Program-made: the position numbers and the translations under genes
In this document: in pieces, positions 36,294-45,195 of the stretch
How the letters are laid out: each line of letters starts with the position of its first letter
How positions within the stretch are numbered: the stretch's first letter is position 1
Origin: Sphingobacteriaceae bacterium
GTDB lineage: Bacteria > Bacteroidota > Bacteroidia > B-17B0 > Aurantibacillaceae
Assembly (NCBI GenBank): GCA_947453445.1
Contig: CANGGP010000002.1
Coordinates: 1 to 64,000 of the forward strand
Reading direction: 5' to 3'
Length of the DNA stretch: 64,000 bases
Notes under the pieces: model-generated
What the model saw: only the letters and a program-made list of their open reading frames with translations
Databases searched by the model: none
Told to the model about the DNA's origin: nothing

Positions 36294-39150
36294 GGCCAAG
36301 GCGTTTTTAAAATCGGTTGCTGATTATGTTTACGAGCATCACAAAGATACGGTAGATAAGTTATGTATTGTACTGCCAAATAAACGTGGGGCATTATTTT
36401 TAAAAAAACACCTGGCCCAAAGTTTCGGTAAAAGCATTTGGTTGCCCACCATCATTAGCATTGAAGACTTAATTAACCAACTCAGTGAATTACAAATTTT
36501 AGAGGAAATTGATTTGGTGTGTTTGCTTTACGAAAGTTACCGTGTTTGCTACGGTGCAGATGCTGAGCCTTTTGAAAGTTTTGCAAAATGGGGACAAATT
36601 ATTTTGCAAGATTTTAATGAGATTGACCGTTTTTTGGCCGATCCAAGTCAGATTTACGACAACTTAAAACACATTAAGGAAATTGAAAATTGGAGTTTGG
36701 GTGAAGAAAATTTAAGCGAATACCAAAGCAAGTATTTGCACTTTATGAATAGTTTGGGTCCGATTTACCAACATTACACCCGCCGCTTGTTATCGAAACA
36801 ACAGGCCTATCAAGGTTTGGCGTATCGACAGGCGGTAAAACATGTTGAAGTATCAGATTATCCGAATCAATTTTCTTGTTTGCTTTTTTGTGGTTTTAAT
36901 GCCTTGAATGCGGCTGAAATAAAAATTATTCAAACACTTAAAAACAAACAAAAGGCCGAGTTGTTGTGGGATGCAGACGATTATTATCTCAACAACAAGA
37001 ACCAAGAGGCCGGTGATTTTTTACGGCAAGACTTTGCTTTGTTTCCTGCCAAGCAACAATACTTTATTGAAGAAAATTTTAAAGCAGAAAAAGACATACA
37101 GATATTATCGGTGCCTAAACAAATGGGTCAAGCCCAAGTGGTGAAACAAAGCTTGAATGCATTGTTGCAACAGGGTGTGCTGGCCGATAAAATTGCCATT
37201 GTTTTGGCCAACGAAAAAATGCTTTGGCCGGTTTTGAAGCAATTGCCTGAAACAATTGAGCATGTCAACATCACCATGGAGTATCCGATTCAGTTTACCT
37301 CGTGTTACGAACTCATTGATCAACTCATTCAGTTGCAAGTAAATTTCGCCAAACTAAATCGCCGCGAAAAAGTTATTTATCACAAAGATTTGTTGGCCTT
37401 GATGCGGCATCCCATTTTTAAATCCATTGCTCAAGCGCATGGGGCCAAACCGAATTGGAATTTGATGATTAAACAAATTAATCAACGCAATTTGGCATTT
37501 ATTACTGCAAAACATTTGCAGGAAATTTTTGGGGATGATTTACCGATTTATCAGAACCTGCTTTGGGCTTACGACTCAACGCTTGCTTTTTCGGTTGGCG
37601 TGCAAAACATGATAGAAGTACTTACCGGCTATTTTGTGGCCCAAGCACAAAACGCGCAATTGGCTTTGGAATTGGAGTATCTGCATGTGTTGTCGCTTAA
37701 CTTTAACCGCTTGATTGAATTACTCAAACAATACAGCTATTTTTCAACCTGGCCGGCCTTTAAACAATTGTTCACACAAATCATTGGGCATTTAACTTCG
37801 CCCTTTGTTGGTGAGCCATTGCAAGGTTTGCAAGTAATGGGTGTTTTAGAAACCCGTACCCTTGATTTTGATCATTTAATTTTGGTGAATGTAAATGAAG
37901 GGGTGTTGCCGGCTGGTAAAACGGCAGGTTCATTTATTCCGAATGATTTAAAACGTGCCTTTGCCTTGCCCTTGTATTCAGAAAAAGATGCCATTTACGC
38001 CTATCACTTTTACCGCTTGATTCAAAGGGCAAAAACCTTGTTGGTAACATACGACAGTGAAACCGATTCGATGGGCAAGGGTGAGAAAAGTCGTTTTGTG
38101 ACCCAGTTGCAACTCGAATTAAAAGCCTACAATCCATTGATAAAAATTGAAGAGCGCACTGTGGTTGATGCAAACAAACTCAGCGAAGCTTATCAAAAAA
38201 TTAGCATTCAAAAAAATGAAGAAAACTTAAAAGCCATTTACGATAAGGCTTTGAGCAGTGAAATGTACGCGTCGTTATCGCCTTCATCACTCACTGTTTT
38301 TAAAGAATGCAGTTTAAAATTTTATTTTCGATACGCGGCAAATTTAAAAGAAACCGAAACGGTAGAGGAGGTCGCCGAGGCAAACACTTTTGGCTCTATT
38401 CTTCACAAAGCCTTGGAATTAATTTATGCCGACCAAATTCAATTACAAGTTGAGAAAGGTGTTTTGCAAAACAAATTAAAACAAGTGAACACCTTTGTGC
38501 GCACTGCCTACATGGCCTTTTTTGATGACAAGGAACCACTCGGGAAAAATATTTTGCAGGAGGAAGTGATTAAAGTGTATTGCAAAAAAGTGTTGCAAAA
38601 CGATATGGCTTTGATTGCATCTTTGGAGGCTTCGAAACAACATTTGCAGATTGTTGATCTTGAAAAGGAATTTGTGGCAGCCATTGAAGTGCAGATCAAG
38701 GGGCAAAAGCAAACTGTTTATATCAATGGTAAAATGGACAGAATTGACAAGGTGGGGGAGCAGTACCGAATTATTGACTATAAAAATTCGGTAAAGGCCG
38801 GCGACAAATTTCAATTCACAAGTTTTGATGATTTGTTTACTGATGTGAACTACAATAAACAATTGCAATTATTCATTTATGCCTGGTTGCTCCATAAAAA
38901 TAATTTTTGTCCTGCCGAAATGCTGCAGCCTTGTATTGTGCCTTTAAAAGTATTTGAAAATGAACCCAAGTTCATTAAAAACGATAAAATGCCTTTGCTT
39001 TTTAATGCTTCTTTTTTGTTAGAATTTGAAAATGCTTTGTCGGTTTTTATTGCAAAAATTTTTGATAAAAACAATGCCTTTGAACAATGTGATGACAAGG
39101 ATATTTGTTTGTACTGCGCCTACAACAGTATTTGTAATATTCCGAATTAA
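36292..39150 (+). CDS. AddB-like PD-(D/E)XK nuclease-family protein
   Basis: Start MAKAFLKSVADYVYEHH; nuclease motif KMDRIDKVGEQYRIIDYKNS; Fe-S-type cysteines CSLKFYF and CDDKDICLYCAYNSICN. Confidence 0.85.
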   Translation: MAKAFLKSVADYVYEHHKDTVDKLCIVLPNKRGALFLKKHLAQSFGKSIWLPTIISIEDLINQLSELQILEEIDLVCLLYESYRVCYGADAEPFESFAKWGQIILQDFNEIDRFLADPSQIYDNLKHIKEIENWSLGEENLSEYQSKYLHFMNSLGPIYQHYTRRLLSKQQAYQGLAYRQAVKHVEVSDYPNQFSCLLFCGFNALNAAEIKIIQTLKNKQKAELLWDADDYYLNNKNQEAGDFLRQDFALFPAKQQYFIEENFKAEKDIQILSVPKQMGQAQVVKQSLNALLQQGVLADKIAIVLANEKMLWPVLKQLPETIEHVNITMEYPIQFTSCYELIDQLIQLQVNFAKLNRREKVIYHKDLLALMRHPIFKSIAQAHGAKPNWNLMIKQINQRNLAFITAKHLQEIFGDDLPIYQNLLWAYDSTLAFSVGVQNMIEVLTGYFVAQAQNAQLALELEYLHVLSLNFNRLIELLKQYSYFSTWPAFKQLFTQIIGHLTSPFVGEPLQGLQVMGVLETRTLDFDHLILVNVNEGVLPAGKTAGSFIPNDLKRAFALPLYSEKDAIYAYHFYRLIQRAKTLLVTYDSETDSMGKGEKSRFVTQLQLELKAYNPLIKIEERTVVDANKLSEAYQKISIQKNEENLKAIYDKALSSEMYASLSPSSLTVFKECSLKFYFRYAANLKETETVEEVAEANTFGSILHKALELIYADQIQLQVEKGVLQNKLKQVNTFVRTAYMAFFDDKEPLGKNILQEEVIKVYCKKVLQNDMALIASLEASKQHLQIVDLEKEFVAAIEVQIKGQKQTVYINGKMDRIDKVGEQYRIIDYKNSVKAGDKFQFTSFDDLFTDVNYNKQLQLFIYAWLLHKNNFCPAEMLQPCIVPLKVFENEPKFIKNDKMPLLFNASFLLEFENALSVFIAKIFDKNNAFEQCDDKDICLYCAYNSICNIPN

Positions 39151-39472
39151 TGAAGTGCTTGGCTTTTTCGCCGTTTTTGACTCATTGCTATCCGAAATAA
39201 ATCTTGCCTTACAGTTGTGTCATTCAATTTGAAAGGGTTTCAGGTTGCTAAACAGCGAGTGGTCTTGATTTTATAAAAGGTGCACAGTAAACCTTTTAAT
39301 TGAAATCGGTTAGCATTTTCAGCCGCATCGTCAATTAATTTCTTACTTTCTTTTTTCTTGATAATGACAAATGTGCATTGGCACATTTGAGCGGGGTTGA
39401 GCGGTGGCCAAAAATTCAAGGCAATGCGATTTTCTTTGCTTTTTTAATTTGTTTAGCAAAAAATTATTTCTT

Positions 39473-39501
39473 CTTACTTTTTTCTTAGTCAAAAAAGTAA
39501 G
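39473..39501. terminator. Perfect 11-bp hairpin, terminator-like
   Basis: CTTACTTTTTT cttagtc AAAAAAGTAAG. Confidence 0.5.
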
Positions 39502-39934
39502 CAAAAAGACAAGCCAAAAATATTGCTAACGCGCCTCTTGGAAATCTACGATTTTTACGCGCGCTTGCGCACAAGGCTAATTTGCACTAAAATCTTGATT
39601 TCTCAATTCACCCCGACTCGGCTCCTATTTTTGGCAGGCCAGCGCACTCTAATTTCTATTCTTTTAGCATTGGTGCGTTCAATAAGTACCTTAAATTAAT
39701 TGGCCAGAGAATAGTTGATATAAAAAATTCAAATCACGCAGAGTTTCGCCGCGCTTGCCCTGGCCTGCGCACTTGGATTTTCCATAACTTTAAAATTGAC
39801 ATTGCCTTTGAATTTATTTTTTAAACGTCACCTACACCCAGTTCTCAAATACAAAAAGTTTCAAGCATCTCGATTCCCCGTGCGGTGGGCTTGGCGCGGC
39901 GCGATGCCTAAGCGGGTGAATTGATTTTTAGTAG

Positions 39935-40045
39935 AAAGACAGCAAAGGCCGCAACGCGAAGGCTTTGCGCAAGCTGCGGTTTCAAAGCTGCTGTGTGCGA
40001 GAGACAGTGTGATTGAATGCAGCTTTGGTTACTTTGCTAGTCTTT
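39935..40045. other. Predicted three-way-junction nucleic-acid element
   Basis: Outer stem AAAGACAGCAAAG/CTTTGCTAGTCTTT (13 of 14, one bulge); inner stems CCGCA/TGCGG and AAAGCTGC/GCAGCTTT. Confidence 0.55.
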
Positions 40046-40411
40046 CAACAAAAAACAAGAGCGGGAAGCGTTCGCCGTGCCTTGTTTTCTTTTGTTTCTT
40101 TTCTTTAACAAGAAAGAAAAGAAAGATTAGGATAATTTCTACCTTCTTTTGTCTTTACACAAAAGAAGCAATACCAAGATAAACTCAGGATGAAATTTCT
40201 TGAAAACCACTCCTGACCACCAAATCTCGAAAGCCTGTTAGGGCTTCAGAAAATTACAGTAATAGCTCAAAGCCAATTGTGGCCTTGCTTATTATCTTAA
40301 AGATTCGTAAGCGCCATGTGGAAAATCTAGTCTTGTTCTTAAAAATTTAATTTAAATTATCCCTGACAGTAGTGTTTTTGAATCAAACAGCAGCTTGGTG
40401 TTAAATCAATT

Positions 40412-42484
40412 TTAGTCTGCCAACACCAAGTTTTCCATGCCCACGGTGAGTTTCATCAAGCCCATTTGAATTTGAACTTTTTCATCTTTAATGCTTTCAA
40501 CAATGCCAATTTCTTGGCCGTTCAGCACACGTACTTTTGAGCCTACTTTTAATTGTGGTTTTATTCTTTCAATTTTTTTGGCAGCGAAATTGTTTTTTAA
40601 ATTTTGTTTTTTTAGCTGTTCCTGTTTTTTTGTTTCAGCGGTCACGCCGTCAATAAAGCGTTGAATCACCAGTTTGCGATCTTTTTTGGCATTCCAATCT
40701 TCCATCAAACGCAGGTACTTTTGACCATATTCGGCCAAGTGACTGAGTTCAATTTTCTTTTCACGTTCCTTCTGCATTTTTTCTTCCCAGGTATTAAACA
40801 GCGTGTGGTATTTTTCTTTGGCCATTTTCATCACAAAGGATTCATGTTCCATTTTTTGTTCTTGCCACTCCAATTTAAGTTTTTGTTCTTGCAATTCTGA
40901 TAACAATTTACTTAAGCGAAGTTCGTCCTTGTTTATTTTTTCTTTTGCTTGTTTAATCAAATGCAGCGGAAAACCAATGCGCTCGGCCACTTCAAAGGTG
41001 AAGCTGCTGCCCGGTTCGCCAATAATGAGTTTGTAATATGGTTCGAGTTTTTCAACATCGAACAGCATACTTGCGTTTACGCAACCCTTTAATTTATCGG
41101 CCAATAATTTTACTTTTCCAAAATGTGTGGTGATGATGGCCTTTGCTTTTGAATTCACAATGCTCTCCAAAACGGCTTCAGCAATGGCGCTGCCAAGGTC
41201 GGGATCGGTGCCGCTGCCAAATTCATCCATCAAAATTAAACAGGCTGCATTGGCCTCATTTAAAATTTGTGTCATCGATTTTAACTTGGCGCTATAAGTA
41301 CTTAGCTCATTTTCGATGCTTTGCGTATCGCCAATATCAATGAGTATTTGTTCGAAAAATGAAAAGCTGCTGTTGGCATTCACCGGAATCAACAATCCGC
41401 TTTGTAGCATCAATTGCAATAATCCAATGGTTTTAAGCGCCACGGTTTTACCCCCTGCATTCGGGCCGCTAATGACAATCACGCGCTGATCATCGTTTAG
41501 TTTTGCATTTAGCGGGATGGTTTTTTTGCCTGTTTTTTTATTTTGCAAAAAAAGCAAGGGGTGATATCCATCAATAACATGTAAGGCGTAATCGTTTGTA
41601 AGGCTTGGTAAACAAGCATCCATTTCTTTTGCCAATTGGGCTTTGGCTTTTATAAAATCAACTAAATTTAAAAATTGATGCGATTTTTTTAAGGCTTGGG
41701 CATATGGTTTTATCTCGGCACATAGCGCGCGTAAAATGCGATTTACTTCACGATTTTCATCAATTTCTAATTCGGCCACTTCATTGTTAATGCCCAAACT
41801 CACAAAGGGCTCAATAAAAATGGTTCTTCCGCTTTCACTCTTGCCGTGCACCAAGCCGTTTACCTGCGATTTAAATTCGGCCATTACCGCCAAAGTTCTG
41901 CGGCCGTTGAAAAAACTTTCTTCGTTTTCGCGTAGGATGTCCAATTTTTTTAGTTCCGACACCAGGCTGTAAAAACGCTTGTCGCTTTCTCTTCGTTTTT
42001 CAATTATTTTTTTACGAATTTGATTTAATTCGGCGCTGGCATTGCTTTTTACTTCAGTTTCTTCGTTGATTACTTTGGTGATGGCTTCATTCACAAAGGT
42101 GTTTAGCTCTAATTCCTTGGCCATATCGTGCAAAAATGGCAAGCCTGCTTTGTTGTTTTTGATATAACGAATCAAGGTATTGCAACCTTCAACGGTTTTG
42201 GTTAAGCCTAATAATTGCGCTGCAGGCAGGGCATTGCCGTCGATCAACAAGTAATTTAAGCTGTCGTAAACGCTGTTGTATTCAACCGAAGGAAAAAATC
42301 CTTGGCCATTTAAAACATCAAGTATTTCGCGGCATTGATTTAATAAGGGCCAAATATCTTCGGGTTCTGAAGAAGCGCGCATCTCATCCACCATGGCTTT
42401 TGCTTCGTTGCTAAAACAATTTTTTTTCAGCAAGTCACGGATCTTATTAAACTGAAGCAGTTCGAGGTATTTCTCTTCAAGCAT
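40412..42484 (-). CDS. mutS2: MutS2-family ATPase lacking a Smr domain
   Basis: VISGPNAGGKTVALKTIGLLQLM, LILMDEFGSGTDPDLGSAIAEAVLE, TTHFGKVK; ends after a KOW-like segment GSKVRVLNGQEIGIVESI. Confidence 0.9.
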   Translation of the reverse strand: MLEEKYLELLQFNKIRDLLKKNCFSNEAKAMVDEMRASSEPEDIWPLLNQCREILDVLNGQGFFPSVEYNSVYDSLNYLLIDGNALPAAQLLGLTKTVEGCNTLIRYIKNNKAGLPFLHDMAKELELNTFVNEAITKVINEETEVKSNASAELNQIRKKIIEKRRESDKRFYSLVSELKKLDILRENEESFFNGRRTLAVMAEFKSQVNGLVHGKSESGRTIFIEPFVSLGINNEVAELEIDENREVNRILRALCAEIKPYAQALKKSHQFLNLVDFIKAKAQLAKEMDACLPSLTNDYALHVIDGYHPLLFLQNKKTGKKTIPLNAKLNDDQRVIVISGPNAGGKTVALKTIGLLQLMLQSGLLIPVNANSSFSFFEQILIDIGDTQSIENELSTYSAKLKSMTQILNEANAACLILMDEFGSGTDPDLGSAIAEAVLESIVNSKAKAIITTHFGKVKLLADKLKGCVNASMLFDVEKLEPYYKLIIGEPGSSFTFEVAERIGFPLHLIKQAKEKINKDELRLSKLLSELQEQKLKLEWQEQKMEHESFVMKMAKEKYHTLFNTWEEKMQKEREKKIELSHLAEYGQKYLRLMEDWNAKKDRKLVIQRFIDGVTAETKKQEQLKKQNLKNNFAAKKIERIKPQLKVGSKVRVLNGQEIGIVESIKDEKVQIQMGLMKLTVGMENLVLAD

Positions 42485-42539
42485 GGCGCTTATTTTACAA
42501 ATTACTGTGTTTTTAATAAAAAAGCAATAAAATTAATCA

Positions 42540-42570
42540 TTTGCTTAACGTTTGAATTGTTTTATTTTTG
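42540..42570 (+). promoter_or_regulatory. Bacteroidota-type promoter TTTG-N19-TATTTTTG upstream of the DUF349 gene
   Basis: TTTG 42540-42543, TATTTTTG 42563-42570. Confidence 0.7.
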
Positions 42571-42653
42571 GGCTTTACAATAAAAATTTGGGGCATTTTC
42601 TATAACTTTATAAAATTAACCGCCAAGCAAACATAGTAACTAAAGAACTTGAA

Positions 42654-44384
42654 ATGAAAAAAGAACTAATTGCAAAACTTGAAGAACTGTTGTTGAAAGA
42701 CACAGGTGAAGTGGCTTCTGAAGTGCGCGCTCTGCAAAAAGAGTATCAAAAATTGTGGACTTCCGAATTCGAAAAAGCCCGTCAAAGCTTTATTGACGAA
42801 GGTGGCCACGTAAAGGAATTCGACTATCCAAAACAAGCCGATGACCATGAATTTGAAAAATTGATTGAAAAATACAATCAATTAAAGAAACAAAACGATG
42901 CTAAAATTGCAGCCGAACAGGCCAAAAATTTAATCATCCGCCAAGAAATTATTGACAAAATAAAAGACCTTACCCACGTGAGCGATCACGTTGGCGCGGC
43001 TTTAAGAATGTTGCAAGAATTGCAAACACAATGGAAAGAAGCCGGGCAAGTTTCTTCACACAAATACAAAGACATTCAATCTGAATACAGCCGCGCGGTA
43101 GAAGACATGTACTACAACATCAAAATTTACCGCGATTTACAGGACCACGATTTAAAAAAGAACTTTGAACACAAAACTGAATTAATTGAAAAATTAAGGG
43201 CGATTCAAAGTCTTGATAACATTAAAGAAGCCGAGCGTTTAATCAAAGTTTATCGCAACGAGTGGGAAGAAATTGGTCCGGTGCCAAACACCAAATGGGA
43301 AGCTTTAAAACACGATTTTAAAACGGTTTTAGATGAAACCTATGCCAAAATAAAATTACATTATACGGGCATTGAAGATCAAAAGGAACAAAATCTTCAA
43401 AGCAAGTTGGTGTTAATTGAAAAAGCCAAAGAATTAATTCAATCGATGGCACAAGCCGGTAAAGCAGCCAAGTGGAACGAAAGCACCGAGAAGTTGATTG
43501 AATTACAAAATGCATGGAAACAAATTGGTAGAACTACTGAAAAGGACAATGAAAAAATTTGGGCCGAGTTCAGAGCGATTTGTGATGATTTTTTTGAGAA
43601 GAAAAGAGAATTTTTTGCAGGCTTAAATGAAAAGTTTGCCGCTAACCGCAAAATAAAAAATGAGTTGATTGCTAAAGCTGAGGCCTTGAAAGACAGCACT
43701 GACTGGCAAAAAACAGGTTTGGATTTAATCCGTTTGCAAGACGAATGGAAAAAATATCCAAGCAATGGTGATAAAGAAGAACCTCGCTTGTTTCAAAAAT
43801 TCAGAAAAGCTTGCAATACATTTTTTGAAGCCAAGAAAAAACAGCAAGAAAGTCTTGAACAAGCCTATGAAGGCAATTTGCAACTGAAGGAAGGTATTCT
43901 TGTAAAACTGCAAGAATTTAAATTGGGTGAAGACAACAATGCCAACCGCGAAGCATTGAAGCAAATCAACCACGAATGGAACGAAGCAGGACATGTGCCG
44001 ATGAAAGACAAAAAGCGTTTAAACGATGCCTTTTATAATTTGTTGGATGGCTTCTACGATCAATTGCACCTCGACAAAAAGGAAAAAGCCGTGATGCAAT
44101 TCAAGAGCAAAGTTGATCGCATGGTGTCGTCGGAAAACAACCATGACCAATTGCGCAAAGAATCTGATTTTCTCCGCAAGCAAATTGAAGAAATCAACGG
44201 TCGCATGCGCACCTACGACAATAACTTGGGTTTCTTTAAAACTGCCAAAGGCAGCAGCAATGCATTTATGAAAGAAATTGAAGAGAAGATTGAAGCGGAA
44301 AAAGCAAAAATTGCAGACTTAACAGCCAAGCGTAAAATTGTAAACGAAGAGTTGGCTAAATTAAGAGAAGGCGAAACAAAATAA
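42654..44384 (+). CDS. DUF349 repeat protein
   Basis: Repeated W.EIG/W.E.G units: RNEWEEIGPVPNTKWEALKHDF, QNAWKQIGRTTEKDNEKIWAEFRAICDDFF. Confidence 0.9.
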   Translation: MKKELIAKLEELLLKDTGEVASEVRALQKEYQKLWTSEFEKARQSFIDEGGHVKEFDYPKQADDHEFEKLIEKYNQLKKQNDAKIAAEQAKNLIIRQEIIDKIKDLTHVSDHVGAALRMLQELQTQWKEAGQVSSHKYKDIQSEYSRAVEDMYYNIKIYRDLQDHDLKKNFEHKTELIEKLRAIQSLDNIKEAERLIKVYRNEWEEIGPVPNTKWEALKHDFKTVLDETYAKIKLHYTGIEDQKEQNLQSKLVLIEKAKELIQSMAQAGKAAKWNESTEKLIELQNAWKQIGRTTEKDNEKIWAEFRAICDDFFEKKREFFAGLNEKFAANRKIKNELIAKAEALKDSTDWQKTGLDLIRLQDEWKKYPSNGDKEEPRLFQKFRKACNTFFEAKKKQQESLEQAYEGNLQLKEGILVKLQEFKLGEDNNANREALKQINHEWNEAGHVPMKDKKRLNDAFYNLLDGFYDQLHLDKKEKAVMQFKSKVDRMVSSENNHDQLRKESDFLRKQIEEINGRMRTYDNNLGFFKTAKGSSNAFMKEIEEKIEAEKAKIADLTAKRKIVNEELAKLREGETK

Positions 44385-44474
44385 GCCGCGAATTTTTTTG
44401 ATTGAATGATAAGGTGATGGGGAAGAATGTAAGCTCACTTAGCTTCAACTTTTCCTCAACCTTAGCCTCAACAC

Positions 44475-45050
44475 TTACACAACATTCATAAAATCTTGAA
44501 CAATTTCTTCGGCTTTGGCACAGGCCTCTTCAAGATTTTCATTTAAAATAAACACATCGAATAACTCGGCGGTTTTCAATTCTTTTTCAGCTTTGGCAAT
44601 ACGGCGTGCGATGCTTTCTTTACTATCTGTGCTACGCGAATGCAAACGTTCTTCCAAAATTTTAATGCTGGGTGGCATAACAAAAACGGCAAGGGCTTTT
44701 TCACCAAATTGGTTTTTTAAATTCAAACCACCCTCCACATCAATGTCAAATATCACGGCCTTGTTTTTGGCCCAAACGCGCTCCACTTCTGCTTTTAAGG
44801 TACCATAATGGGTGCCTGCATACACTTCTTCCCATTCTAAAAACTCGTTGTTGGCCACTTTTTGCTTAAACTCATCTACACTTAAGTAATAATAGTCCTT
44901 GCCATTCACCTCAACGCCGCGTTTAGGTCTGCTGGTGGCTGAAATCGAAAATTCTATTTGATCGGGAAAAGTTTTTAAAATATGACGCACCAAGGTGGTT
45001 TTACCCGAACCCGAAGGGGCAGAAAAGATAATAAGTTTACCACTTAGCAT
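44475..45050 (-). CDS. gmk: Guanylate kinase
   Basis: KLIIFSAPSGSGKTTLVRHIL, SATSRPKRGVEVNGKDYYYLS, VIFDIDVEGGLNLK. Confidence 0.96.
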   Translation of the reverse strand: MLSGKLIIFSAPSGSGKTTLVRHILKTFPDQIEFSISATSRPKRGVEVNGKDYYYLSVDEFKQKVANNEFLEWEEVYAGTHYGTLKAEVERVWAKNKAVIFDIDVEGGLNLKNQFGEKALAVFVMPPSIKILEERLHSRSTDSKESIARRIAKAEKELKTAELFDVFILNENLEEACAKAEEIVQDFMNVV

Positions 45051-45053
45051 CCA

Positions 45054-45082
45054 CAAATATACTAGAAATACCCAAATTCAAA
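45054..45082 (-). promoter_or_regulatory. TTTG-N17-TATATTTG promoter of gmk, 3 nt from the ATG
   Basis: Minus strand TTTG (45082-45079) and TATATTTG (45061-45054); ATG at 45050. Confidence 0.7.
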
Positions 45083-45195
45083 TATTTTAGCCCCCTAAGC
45101 TTGTCGACCTCTCATATCTACTTTGGGCCATTGATAATAAATTCAAAGGAAATAAGCTACTTTAGTATATTTTTGCATTGGTTTTAAACCTTTTG

